Origin: Streptomyces lincolnensis
Lineage (GTDB): Bacteria; Actinomycetota; Actinomycetes; Streptomycetales; Streptomycetaceae
Direction: 5' to 3'
DNA length: 64,000 nt
Assembly: GCF_021173675.1 (NCBI RefSeq)
Contig: NZ_JAIHON010000014.1
Coordinates: 186,001 to 250,000 of the forward strand
Part shown: positions 51,060 through 63,200 of the stretch, in pieces
Numbering within the stretch: the first letter of the stretch is position 1
Layout: each line of letters begins with the position of its first letter
Made by a program: the position numbers and the translations under genes
Notes under the pieces: model-generated
What the model was told of the DNA's origin: nothing
Database searches by the model: none
What the model saw: only the letters and a program-made list of their open reading frames with translations

Positions 51060-51632
51060 ATGTCAGCAGAGAGTCCAGCAGAGGGACGGGCGGCAAGTCC
51101 CTCGACGGAGAGTCCCGAAGTCACGGCAAAAGCCATCACCGTCCGGCGGGCCCGCACCAGCGATGTCCCGGCCGTCCGCGGTCTCCTTGACGCGTACGTC
51201 CGTGACCGCATCCTGCTCGACAAAGCGACCGTGACGCTTTACGAGGACATCCAGGAGTTCTGGGTCGCCGAGCTCGACGACAACGCCGAGCTGGTCGGCT
51301 TCGGCGCCCTGCACGTGATGTGGGAAGACCTCGCGGAAGTCCGCACTCTCGCAGTGAAGCCCGGGCTGAAGGGAGCCGGCGTCGGTCATCAGTTGCTGGA
51401 GAAGTTGCTCCAGACCGCCCGCTGGCTCGGGGTTCGCCGAGTTTTCTGTTTGACCTTCGAAGTGGACTTCTTCGCCAAGCACGGGTTCGTCGAGATCGGT
51501 GAGACGCCGGTTGACACCGATGTCTACGCGGAGCTGCTGCGTTCCTATGACGAAGGCGTGGCGGAGTTCCTCGGTCTCGAACGAGTGAAACCGAACACCT
51601 TGGGCAACAGCCGGATGCTTCTGCATCTGTGA
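51060..51632 (+). CDS. Amino-acid N-acetyltransferase (GNAT, ArgA-type)
   Basis: A 190-residue GNAT enzyme resembling short actinobacterial N-acetylglutamate synthases, which begin arginine synthesis. It has ITVRRARTSDVPAVRGLLDA, VRTLAVKPGLKGAGVGHQLL (acetyl-CoA loop), and VFCLTFEVDFFAKHGFVEIG. A 25-residue Ser/Glu-rich N-terminal extension precedes the domain. TAGCGT ends 6 nt before the ATG. It is not near other arg genes. Confidence 0.83.
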   Translation: MSAESPAEGRAASPSTESPEVTAKAITVRRARTSDVPAVRGLLDAYVRDRILLDKATVTLYEDIQEFWVAELDDNAELVGFGALHVMWEDLAEVRTLAVKPGLKGAGVGHQLLEKLLQTARWLGVRRVFCLTFEVDFFAKHGFVEIGETPVDTDVYAELLRSYDEGVAEFLGLERVKPNTLGNSRMLLHL

Positions 51633-51805
51633 TCGCCGAGACGCGGCAAGGGGTGAGTGGGTCCGCAAGGGGAGGAACTATTCCGGCTCGGCCCGTGCTG
51701 CCCAGGTTCCCTATGTCCGAAACGCACATGTTTCCGGACTGTGGGGGTCGGCCAGTCTCTCCCAGGGGTTTGTGTTTTCCCAGCAAAAGCGGTTTGCTTT
51801 CCGAC

Positions 51806-51827
51806 GTACTGCAGTACTGCATATAAC
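51806..51827 (+). promoter_or_regulatory. lsr2 promoter region with palindrome
   Basis: GTACTGCAGTAC (51806-51817) is a perfect 12-bp palindrome next to the AT-rich CATATAAC, whose TATAAC (51822-51827) is a likely -10. It sits in the 260-bp gap before lsr2, which is markedly less GC-rich than its surroundings; Lsr2 binds AT-rich DNA, so autoregulation is plausible. Confidence 0.4.
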
Positions 51828-51892
51828 AGGGGGCGGCGAAACGGGGACGCCGCAGACCCCCGGCCCTCAAGTTATGGATGAAAGGAAATCCG

Positions 51893-52228
51893 GTGGCACA
51901 GAAGGTTCAGGTCCTTCTTGTCGATGACATCGACGGCGGCGAGGCGGACGAGACCGTCACGTTCGCGTTGGACGGCAAGACGTACGAGATCGATCTCACG
52001 ACCGCCAATGCGGACAAGCTGCGCGGCCTTCTTGAGCCTTACGTGAAGGGCGGTCGTCGCACCGGAGGCCGTGCTTCGGGTGGGCGTGGAAAGGCGCGTG
52101 CCGCTTCCGGCAGCAGCCAGGACACCGCACAGATCCGCGCGTGGGCGAAGGAGAACGGTTACGAGGTCAATGACCGCGGCCGTGTTCCGGCGACCATTCG
52201 CGAGGCTTACGAGAAGGCCAACGGCTGA
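51893..52228 (+). CDS. lsr2: Lsr2 nucleoid-associated protein
   Basis: A 111-residue H-NS-like silencer that bridges DNA and represses AT-rich and horizontally acquired genes. The N-terminal dimerisation part is AQKVQVLLVDDIDGGEADET; the C-terminal AT-hook-like motif is ENGYEVNDRGRVPATIREAY with the core RGR. GTG 51893 follows AAAGGA. Its 3' end overlaps a convergent gene by 62 bp. Confidence 0.95.
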   Translation: MAQKVQVLLVDDIDGGEADETVTFALDGKTYEIDLTTANADKLRGLLEPYVKGGRRTGGRASGGRGKARAASGSSQDTAQIRAWAKENGYEVNDRGRVPATIREAYEKANG

Positions 52229-52919
52229 TCGCGGGATCCGGTCGGTCGATCACGGTGCCCGGATCAGTGCCGGGGCCGGGGATCGTCGGTGGCTGGGCGC
52301 CCGCGCGCCGCAGCCGCAGCCGGTGGCAGTGCGTCGCCACCGTGTTCAGTACTCGTACGAGCTCGGGGGCGCCCCCACCGCCCCCCAGAGCCGACAGTGT
52401 CGGCAGCGAGGCCTCGACCTCGCACCCAGGCTCGGGGGGCCGCAGCCACACGGCGGCCCCCTGGACGGCTCCTGAGCGGCCCGGAGGGAGCGGCCGCACG
52501 CCGAGCGCTTCCGGCGCCGGCCCCGGCAGCGGTGCCTCCATGGTGCCGCCCTCGCCGATCATCCTGAGGTCGAGCGGCAGCGTCCCCCACTCCAGCCAGT
52601 CCAGGATTCCCGGCACCTCCTGCGCGCCGCCCGCGGCCACGAGCAGCCGCACGCGATCGCCCCGCAGGGCCACCGGAGAGCCCGGCGCCAGGTGGCGCAG
52701 CGCCGCCCGGCCCGCCTCGGCCGGCACGTCCAGGACGTCGAAGCGCAGACCCACGCGGAGCCGCGGCGGAGTTCCCGGTGCCCCGGGCACTGTCTCCCAG
52801 CCGAGTTCGTTCTCGTACCAGCGGCGGACCGCATCGCCCGCGGTGCCGTGATCGAACGGGCGGCGGGGGAGCGGGACCACGGGAACACCCGCGACGACCG
52901 GGGGGAGGGCTCCAGACAT
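52167..52919 (-). CDS. SCO3374-type conserved hypothetical protein
   Basis: A 250-residue protein located between lsr2 and clpC, as in other streptomycetes. Visible: VPLPRRPFDHGTAGDAVRRW near the start, a middle beta-rich domain (VALRGDRVRLLVAAGG; ILDWLEWGTLPLDL), and a basic C terminus. No function known. Its last 62 bp overlap the end of lsr2 on the other strand. ATG 52919 is used because the longer frame to 53090 looks non-coding. Confidence 0.72.
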   Translation of the reverse strand: MSGALPPVVAGVPVVPLPRRPFDHGTAGDAVRRWYENELGWETVPGAPGTPPRLRVGLRFDVLDVPAEAGRAALRHLAPGSPVALRGDRVRLLVAAGGAQEVPGILDWLEWGTLPLDLRMIGEGGTMEAPLPGPAPEALGVRPLPPGRSGAVQGAAVWLRPPEPGCEVEASLPTLSALGGGGGAPELVRVLNTVATHCHRLRLRRAGAQPPTIPGPGTDPGTVIDRPDPAISRWPSRKPREWSPEHGRGH

Positions 52920-53349
52920 GCCAAGTGCAACCGTCGGAGCGGTGTGCGGGTTACGCTGGGTATTCCTGCGAATGCGCACAGTATCGAACAAGGGGGCGTG
53001 CGGGGGTGTGGGGAGGCGCAAGGTTGTTCGCCCATAGCGGAGCGAACCGGGGCGCGCGGCATGGAGTGTCCGTCCCGGCGGGTAAGACATCCCTAGTGGG
53101 AGGGGGCGACACGCAGGACAGGACGTCTCACGTTCGCCATCGGCGTACTGATGGTGGGGGTAACTGCCTGGCCTGCGGGAACATCGTCTCGCACCATCGG
53201 GTTGGAGCAGATGTCGGCGTCACGGGTCAGGAGGCCATCGACGGTGTCGGCAGTTGGAATGAGCGGTCCCCGCTTGCGGGACTAAGCTGCGGAAGGACAG
53301 GGAGGGGAAGTTCCCCCCACTGCCTGACCGCTCTGAGGAGCGATTAACG
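52920..53349. other. clpC upstream region
   Basis: A 430-bp divergent spacer. It holds a probable ClgR box at 53132-53148 and short hairpin-forming sequences at about 53266-53282 (GTCCC...GGGAC) and 53302-53317 (GGGGAA-TTCCCC). The Gly-rich open frames through it look non-coding. The last 100 bp probably form the clpC leader. No other gene is visible. Confidence 0.55.
53132..53148 (+). promoter_or_regulatory. Candidate ClgR binding site
   Basis: GTTCGCCATCGGCGTAC matches the actinobacterial ClgR pattern CGCY-N4-GCG with an AT-type flank. ClgR is known to activate clp genes in Streptomyces and Corynebacterium. It lies 200 bp before the clpC ATG. Confidence 0.5.
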
Positions 53350-55875
<2,526 letters not shown>

Positions 55876-55897
55876 GCCTCACGGCCGCGAGGCCGGG

Positions 55898-55934
55898 GAG
55901 AGGGGCCGGTGCTCTTGGAGCACCGGCCCCTCTC
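55898..55934. terminator. 17-bp hairpin terminator between clpC and NACHT gene
   Basis: The arm at 55898-55914 (GAGAGGGGCCGGTGCTC) is perfectly complementary to 55918-55934, with loop TTG. It ends both convergent transcripts. Confidence 0.92.
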
Positions 55935-55945
55935 GCGTTGTCCGG

Positions 55946-58900
55946 CTACAGCCTGCCCGGCGCCACGACCCGTCCGTTGACCTCGATCACCAGTCCGGTG
56001 TGCCGGCCGAGCGGGGTCAGGTCCAGGGGCGCGTCGTCCGCCGTCTCCAGGGTGAGCCGGGTGAGGGCGGGAAACACCCGGGCCAGGTCCCTGGCCGAGC
56101 CGCCCCGGCTGACCCTCCGGAGGGTCAGGGAGCGGATCGCGGGGAGCGGTTCCAGTTCGCGGGGGCGGCGCGGCAGTACGCCGTCCTCCTTGTCGACGGC
56201 CGGCGGCACGACCTGGCGCGGCAGCCGCAGCGACCCGAGCGAGAAGTCCAGGCTGCCGAGCGAGGGGGCGCGGGAGGCCGCGAGCAGCAGGGAGTGCGCG
56301 TGGCAGTCGCCTTCCACCACGAGTTCGCGCAGCGCGGGCCACTGGGACAGGTCGTTGATCATCATCTTGGCCGGGCTGCTCAGCCGTAGCCTTCGCACGG
56401 TCGGGTGGCCCGGAGGCAGCGGGATGCTGCTGTCGATCAGCTCTCCGGTGAGCGACAGGTCGGTCAGCCGGTCGAGGCGTTGCAGGGAGGCCAGGTCGGC
56501 CTTCTCCGTGTCGTGGAGCTCCAGGGCGAGCGAGGTGAGCGGCAGGCCTTCGAGGGCCGGCCAGCGTCTGACCCGAGGGCACTTGTGCAGCGTCAGGGAG
56601 GTCAGGCCGGACAGACCGCGGACGAAGGAGAGACTGTCGAGCAGCGGGTTGTTGACCATGGTCAGCTCGCGGATCCCCTGCTCCGGCAGGAGCTTGGCCA
56701 GCTCCGGACCGCCGGCCGGCATGTCGGCGATCACCTGGCCGACGGGTCCGCAGTGCCGTAGCGCCGCGGCCATCTCCGGGTTGATCACGACGACCCGGGC
56801 GTCCTCCAGCGGCGCGTGCGCGAGGACCTCACGGGCGTACTCCTGCACCGGATGGCGCGGCCAGGCGGCGACGAGGACGTCCCGGACGCCCGGTGAGGCG
56901 TGGGGGGCGAAGCGTCGTAGCAGCGGCAGGGAGGCGAGGCCGCCGATGTCCCGGATCACCTGGACGACCGCCCTGGCCTCGTCGTCGTGCAGCTCGGCGG
57001 GGTCGGGCACCAGCGGGAAGACGTACGGGCCGAGGGACGACAGCTTGGCGGCGGCGGTGCCGTCGGGCGGCGGGAACAGCGCCCGGACGCGGTCCGCGAT
57101 GCGCTCCCGTACCTCGTCGTCCAGCACCACCGCGCCGAGAGCGCACCGGGCGGCCAGGACATGGATGTCGCCGCGGGTACGGGGGTCCTCGGCCTGGTCG
57201 CCCTTCTCGATCAGCCCCTCGATCAGCCGGCGGACCTCGCCCCGGTGGCAGTGGCCCACCGCCAGCAGGACGATGTCCTGCCACTCCTCGTCGGCGGCAT
57301 GGCGCAGGAGTTCGCCCAGGCCGTCGCTCTCCTGGAGTTCCTTCGCCGCCAGATAGTCCTGGAAGGTGCGGTGGATGAACTGGATGACCCGTTCGTTGCG
57401 CTCCTGGAGCAGTCCGCTGCGGTTGAGCAGATGGGTCAGTACGGTCTCGGGGGACCCTTGCCGGCGTACCTGGGGCATGCCCCGCATGGCGAGTTCGATC
57501 TGATGGCGGCCTTGGGTGTGGCTGAACTCGGCGTAGCCGCCGCGGGCCAGCCAGGCCGCGATCCGCTGGAGCAGCTGCTGGTGTTCTTCGACGCCGAGGA
57601 CGATGCCCTCCGGGGCGCCGACCCGGCGCAGGGTGTCGCGGCTGCCCAGGAGCATGGTGAGCGCCGCGTTGTACAGCGACCAGCGGGTCTCCGGCAGGAA
57701 GCCGCGCCGGCGCCGGTGCAGCGCGCAGACCACGGCGGCCAGCAGCGGGGTCCGGGAGAGCCGGAGCAGGGCCGGGTTGCGGGCCAGCTCCCGTTCCAGG
57801 GCTTGTTCCAGGGCGTGCAGGTTCTTCTCCTCGGCGGCGGCCCGGTGGGTGTCGCGGAAGTCCTTGCACTCCAGGCGGGCGGCCGCGTGCCAGGCCCGGG
57901 AGAAGGCGAGGACGTCCTCGTCCCGCATGGGCAGCAGCCGTAGCTCCTCGAAGCCCTCGGAGCCGAGCCAGTCGGCGGCCACCGCCAGGGGGCGCACGGT
58001 CACCAGACAGCGGTTGTGCGGGTACATCGCCAGCAGGTCGGCGAGGCGGCGCCGGGCCTCCTCGCGCTCCGCGGGCGGTACTTCGTCCATGCCGTCGACC
58101 AGGAGCAGGGCCCGGCCGGACTCCAGGACACGGCGGGTCCAGCCGTCGGGGGCGCGGTCGATCTGCAGTTCGGCGACGGTGGCCAGCTCGTGCGGCGCGG
58201 GGAAGGCCATGCCCCGGGCCAGCAGGCTGCGCATGGGGATCACGAAGGGCACCAGGCCGTTGAGCTCGGCGAGTTCGTGGTCGAGCGCCCCGCAGGCGGC
58301 GTGCGAGGCGAGCCACCACACCAGGGTGGTCTTGCCCGCGCCCGCCTCGCCGCGCAGCAGGGTCCGGGGGCGGTCGGCGAGCAGGTCGTTGATCCGGCGG
58401 GGCAGGGAGACGGTCCTGGCGACGGGATCGTTCTCGCGGGGTACCGAGGCCGAGATGGCCTCCAGGCTCAGATACGCGGTGTCGAGATCCCAGTTGGTCT
58501 CGGTGGTGCCGAGTTCGTCGATCCCGAATATCTCGATCTTGCGGTAGCGGGTCTTCAGGGCGCGCGCGTAGTGCCGTTCGAACTGCTCGTCCTGGAGGTG
58601 CCGACCGGGCAGTACCGCCTCCAGTACGGGCGGCACATGGCCGGGCTCGGCCCCCATCACCTGGCGGGGGAAGCCGGGTGCTTCGAGAATGCGCCGGACC
58701 GGGACCGCCTCGACCCGGCGGTGGTCGCGTCCCACGGGCACCTGGGTCACCACGCCGATCAGGACGGCGCCGGCGAACACGGGGGAGCCGGAGAGCCCGG
58801 CGAACGGCGACTCCCCGCGCTTCGGGGCGGCGGCCACCGGGGCCCGGTCGAACTCGCAGACCAGCAGGGAGCGCATCCGCCCGGCCATCGGCAGCACGGT

Positions 58901-59269
58901 GCCGGTGAGCTGGTCGTACTCCAAGTGCTCCTCGGCGCCGAAGCGTTGGACGGCCGGGAAGCCGACGACCTGGCAGCCGGGCAGGGGGTCGGGTGCGTCG
59001 AGGACTCCCCAGCGGAGCCGGGAGAGCGCCCACCGCTCGGGGTCGACGAGCTCCTCGCCGGTGAGCAGGAGCGCCACGTCGCTCTCCTCGTCCTGCCACA
59101 CCGCCCTGCTGGGCAGGGGCTGTTCGCTCTCCGGGTGGACCGTGCGGATCCACTCCCGGTTGCGCAGCACATGGGCGCTGGTCAGCACGAGCCTCGGGGT
59201 CAGCATGACGCCGCTGCCCTGCGCCCCGGCCAGCACCACCACGGACCGGTCGACCGCCGAGCGGAGCAT
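55946..59269 (-). CDS. Trypsin-NACHT-LRR protein (bacterial NLR-like)
   Basis: A 1107-residue protein. Residues 1-200 form a trypsin-like protease: His33 in LTSAHVL, Asp64 in EESDVALLL, Ser160 in FAGLSGSPVF. A shared linker (245-275: GIDELGTTETNWDLDTAYLS) leads into a NACHT NTPase with Walker A GEAGAGKTT (307-315) and Walker B ALLLVDGMDE (387-396). The post-NACHT motif FIHRTFQDYLAAKEL is at 631-645, HEAT-like helices follow, and leucine-rich repeats occupy about 865-1100. No signal peptide. ATG 59269 has GAGG 5 nt upstream. Bacterial NACHT proteins include antiphage sensors; such a role is inferred here. Confidence 0.88.
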   Translation of the reverse strand: MLRSAVDRSVVVLAGAQGSGVMLTPRLVLTSAHVLRNREWIRTVHPESEQPLPSRAVWQDEESDVALLLTGEELVDPERWALSRLRWGVLDAPDPLPGCQVVGFPAVQRFGAEEHLEYDQLTGTVLPMAGRMRSLLVCEFDRAPVAAAPKRGESPFAGLSGSPVFAGAVLIGVVTQVPVGRDHRRVEAVPVRRILEAPGFPRQVMGAEPGHVPPVLEAVLPGRHLQDEQFERHYARALKTRYRKIEIFGIDELGTTETNWDLDTAYLSLEAISASVPRENDPVARTVSLPRRINDLLADRPRTLLRGEAGAGKTTLVWWLASHAACGALDHELAELNGLVPFVIPMRSLLARGMAFPAPHELATVAELQIDRAPDGWTRRVLESGRALLLVDGMDEVPPAEREEARRRLADLLAMYPHNRCLVTVRPLAVAADWLGSEGFEELRLLPMRDEDVLAFSRAWHAAARLECKDFRDTHRAAAEEKNLHALEQALERELARNPALLRLSRTPLLAAVVCALHRRRRGFLPETRWSLYNAALTMLLGSRDTLRRVGAPEGIVLGVEEHQQLLQRIAAWLARGGYAEFSHTQGRHQIELAMRGMPQVRRQGSPETVLTHLLNRSGLLQERNERVIQFIHRTFQDYLAAKELQESDGLGELLRHAADEEWQDIVLLAVGHCHRGEVRRLIEGLIEKGDQAEDPRTRGDIHVLAARCALGAVVLDDEVRERIADRVRALFPPPDGTAAAKLSSLGPYVFPLVPDPAELHDDEARAVVQVIRDIGGLASLPLLRRFAPHASPGVRDVLVAAWPRHPVQEYAREVLAHAPLEDARVVVINPEMAAALRHCGPVGQVIADMPAGGPELAKLLPEQGIRELTMVNNPLLDSLSFVRGLSGLTSLTLHKCPRVRRWPALEGLPLTSLALELHDTEKADLASLQRLDRLTDLSLTGELIDSSIPLPPGHPTVRRLRLSSPAKMMINDLSQWPALRELVVEGDCHAHSLLLAASRAPSLGSLDFSLGSLRLPRQVVPPAVDKEDGVLPRRPRELEPLPAIRSLTLRRVSRGGSARDLARVFPALTRLTLETADDAPLDLTPLGRHTGLVIEVNGRVVAPGRL

Positions 59270-59488
59270 CACGGCCTCGCGGTCGTGACACGCGTGACAC
59301 GGCCGGACGCGCTCATGAGTTCCCCCTCGGTCGACGGATCGGCCGGGGTCCACGGCCGCCTGGCCCGCAACGGGCGTGGGGCCGATACCCGAAGGTACCG
59401 GCCCCACGCGGGCTGTGCCCGCCGTCCGGCCGAAGCCGGGGCGGGCGCCGGATCAGGACGACCGAATCACCGGATCAGGACAACCGAA

Positions 59489-60136
59489 TCAGGACAACTG
59501 CCCGTCGTAGTCGGGGAGTTTGTACGTCTTCTCGGCGTGGCCGCCCGACAGGTCGGTGGCGCTGTTGCCGATGTTCGCGATGATCGTGTAGCCCTTCGAC
59601 TCGATGTCGACGCGCTGGGCGGTCTTGTACGCGGCGACGTCCTTGAAGAGGTCGGAGAAGCCGCGCACGTAGAGGCCGGAGACCTGGTAGCCGACCTGCT
59701 TGAGGTTGTAGTCGGTCGCCGAGGCGATGATGCCCGGACGGGCGGTCACGAAGAACACCGCGACACCGTGGTCCTGGGCGTACCGGGCGGCGTTCAGGAC
59801 CGGCTTGTTGGCCGGCTGGGGGTAGCTGAAGCCGAAGTCGGTCTCCAGGGCGGTGTTGTCGATGTCGAGGACGATCGCCTGCTTCTCGCCGGGCTTCGGC
59901 GCGGCGATGCGCTGCTGCAGGTACGGCAGGGCCTGGTCCATGACGGCCTGGCAGTCCTTCTGCCAGGTGGCGTAGTCGACGTCCTCGGCGGCCGCTGCGG
60001 CCGTGGCGGTGCTCGTGCTCGTGGAGGTGCTCGTGGTCGTCGTCGCGGCCTCGGCGGGGACGGCCAGCGCCACGAGGGCGGCGGCGGAGACGGCGGTGAC
60101 GGCTGCGCGGCGCGCCCATGGGCGTCCTGTGGTCAT
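59489..60136 (-). CDS. Secreted HAD-family acid phosphatase
   Basis: A 215-residue protein with a signal peptide (MTTGRPWARRAAVTAVSAAA, cleavage after AEA) and a Thr/Ser-rich linker. The class-B acid-phosphatase HAD core follows: motif I IVLDIDNTALETDFG, motif II VFFVTARPG, and late NIGNSATDLSGG. It likely hydrolyses phosphomonoesters outside the cell. It lies between two NACHT genes on the same strand (219 and 116 bp away); no link in function is evident. GAGGA precedes the ATG. Confidence 0.9.
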   Translation of the reverse strand: MTTGRPWARRAAVTAVSAAALVALAVPAEAATTTTSTSTSTSTATAAAAAEDVDYATWQKDCQAVMDQALPYLQQRIAAPKPGEKQAIVLDIDNTALETDFGFSYPQPANKPVLNAARYAQDHGVAVFFVTARPGIIASATDYNLKQVGYQVSGLYVRGFSDLFKDVAAYKTAQRVDIESKGYTIIANIGNSATDLSGGHAEKTYKLPDYDGQLS

Positions 60137-60252
60137 CTGTGGGGGTCCTCTCACGTCCGTGCACGCTGAAGTTGTCGCGTGCATGCTTGTTGGTGAGGGT
60201 GGCGCGAGGGGAACCGTAGGGTTACCGGACGGTAAGTGGCCAGAGATGTACG

Positions 60253-63200
60253 TCACACCGCACGGTGGACCGTGGTGACGGTGGGGGTCACGGGGAGAGC
60301 CGCGAGGACGTGCTCGGGGATCGCGGAGGCGTCCGGCGCGAGGACGATCATGATCTTCCGCAGGCCCGGGAAGAGCTCCGGGATCCGGGAGAAGTCCTCG
60401 GTGCCGTGGACGTTGTTGAGGCGCAGGGCGGTGATGCCGGGCAGGGGCGGGCCGTTCCAGCCCATGTGCTGCCAGTTGACGCGCAGCTCCTCCAGGGCGG
60501 GCAGGGCGGCGATCTCCTCGTGGTCCTCGTGGGTCAGTGTGGCGAGCACGGTGCCGAAGCTCAGCTGCTTCAGGGTGCGGAACCCGCGCAGGCCGCGCAG
60601 CCCGGTGTGATCGAGCGCGTTCTTCGTGAAGCGCAGGTATCGCAGGGGCAGGTCCATGGGCAGGGCCTCGTCCAGGGACTCGGCCATCAGCCCCACTCCG
60701 AGGTCGAGCTGGTCCAGCGTCGTCGAGGCGGACAAGGGGTGCAGGGCGCCCGGCCGTTGGAGTCCCGACATGAGATCCAGGGACAGCCAGGACAGGGGGA
60801 GGCGGGCCAGGGGGGTCAGGTCGCTCACCTCCGGGCACATGCTGATGTCCAGGTGGCCGAGGCGGTGCAAGGGCGCGAGGCGGTCCAGGTCCCGTACGTC
60901 GTGGTTGTCTCGGATGACGAGTTCGGTCACCTGGCCGGGATCGAGGACAGCGGCGATCTCGGCCGGGTCGATCCCGCCGTGGAGCTGAAGGCGGCTTCTG
61001 CCGCCCAGGTCGCGCAGCACGTGCAGGTGCTCCCGGGAGCGCACGGTGAACAGCAGGTCGTCCGCACACAGCCGCCCGACGACCTCCTCGCCGTACCGCC
61101 GCGTCCCGAACCGGTGCCAGGACCAGGCCAGTTGGGCCCGCACCCCGAGGTCCGGGTGCGACCGGAACCGCGCCAGCACCGGCACCGCCGCCTCCGTCCC
61201 GATGAGGGACGCGGTGACGACGGCCGCCCGCGCCTCGGAGTCGGTCAGCCCCTCCGGGCCGGGCAGCAGCTCCAGGGCCAGCGGGCCCACCGAGGCGAGG
61301 GCGCGCGCCTCCTCCGTGGTGCGGGGCGGGATCAGCGCGGCCGCGTTCCGCTCCACCAAGGTCCTGACGCCCGGGTCGAGTTGGGTGGCGTGCTCCAGCG
61401 ACGCCAGTGCCAGGAGCCGTACGCGGGTGGCGGCGGGGCCGTCCAGGTGCCGGGCGGAGTCGATCAGGTCCCGCAGAAGGTCCGCCCGTTCCCGCGGACG
61501 CGCGTGCGCCACGGCCATCCGGACCACGTCCGCCCACTGCTCGTCCACGGCGCCCCGGACGAGCAGCCCGAAGTCGCCGTCCTCCACCGCGGCCTTCGCG
61601 CCCAGGTAGTCCTGGAAGGTGCGGTGCACGAACTCGACGGTGCCGACGGTGGGTTCGCGCAGCAGCCCGCTGCGGACGAGCAGATGCCGCAGGACCGCCG
61701 TGGCGTCCCCCTGCCCCGCCACGGCCGGCAGCGAGGGCAGGACCTCGGCGACGATGCGCTCGGCGCGCTCGCGGTCCATCTCCGACTGGTTGTTGCGGAT
61801 CAGCCAGTACGCCAGGCGCTGGAGAAGCTGGATCTGGGGCGGCTCGGTGAGATGGATCCCGTCCCGCTCCGGGAACATGTCCCGCTCCTCGTCGCGGCGC
61901 GCGAGCAGCATCGACAGGGCGGCGTCGTACAACTCCTGCCTGCCGTGCGGGAGATAGCCGCGCCGGTCGCGGTGCAGGGCGCAGAGCAGGCCGCACATCA
62001 GCGGGTTGGTGGCGAGCCGGCCGAGGTCGGGCTTGGTCCGGACGGCGTCGAGCAGGCCGCGCTCGTAGTCGTCGAGACGCTCCAGCTCCGCTTCCGGCGC
62101 GCCCGCGCGGGCCGCCGCGTGCCAGCGGGCGACGAACGCGGCCACGTCGCCCTGGCCCATCGGGGTCAGCGCCAGCTCGGTGAACCCGTCGGGGGTGAGC
62201 CAGTCCTCCCGTACGGCCGAGGGGCGGGAGGTGACCAGCCACTGGTTGCCGGGATAGACGTCCAGCAGGTCGCGCAGCCAGCGCCGGGTGCGTTCGCGTT
62301 GCCGTTCCGGGATCTCGTCGATGCCGTCGATCAGGAGCAGCCCGCGGCGCGCGGTGAGCACACGGTCCGCCCATCCGGCCGGCTGGTTCGCGTGGAAGGG
62401 CACGTGTACGGCGGCCAGGAAGGCGTCGGGGGCCGGGAAGCCGTCGGGCCGGCGGGCGAGGGTGCGCAGCGGCAGGACGAAGGGGACGCGGTCTCCGCGC
62501 TCGCCCCTCGCCGTGGTCACCGCGAGCCACTGCACGAGGGTGGTTTTGCCGGAGCCGGCCACGCCCCGCAGCAGGACCCGGTCGTGCTCGGCGAGGGCCT
62601 GTTCGGCCGGGAGGGCGGTGGCGGCGGTGGCGACGCGCACCCCGTCCGGGCCCGCCGCGTGATCGTCCTCGGCGGCCGGGCTCAGCGCCTGGAGGCTGAG
62701 GTAGGCCGCGTCCAGGGGCCAGTGGGCGCGGGTGGTGACCAGGTCGATGCCGTAGATCGTGAGATGGCTGTGCTTGGTGGTGACGTAGGCCAGGTAGCGC
62801 TGCTCGAAGGCGCTGTCCGTGCCGCCGGTCGGTGGGGTACGGGCGATCAACTCGTCCACCTTGGCGATCAGTTCGCTCTGCCTGCGGGTCTGCTCGACGA
62901 GGGTGCGGGCGACGAAGGTGGAGCGCTGCGTGAAGAAGTGCAGGATGTGCAGACAGGCCGTTTCGAGCACCCGCTCGCAGAAGAGGGACGCGTCCAGGGA
63001 GAGGAGATAGGTGAACGTCCGGTTCGTGGGCGTGTCGCGCAGGCGCCGGGCGAGTGCCTCGTGGCCCAGTGCCACGGCTTGTACGTCGCTCATGTCGAGG
63101 TCGCCGAGTGCCTGAAGAGCCTGGGCGACCGTGGTCACGACCAGCTCCGTCTGTTCGTGGGGCACCGGAGGCTCGGGGCCCCTCATCGCCCGGTCCACCA

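Noticed and set aside
59489..60136. HAD phosphatase as third component of the NACHT system
   Set aside because: It has a signal peptide and a secreted class-B phosphatase core, whereas the NACHT proteins are cytoplasmic; gaps of 116 and 219 bp give no coupling.
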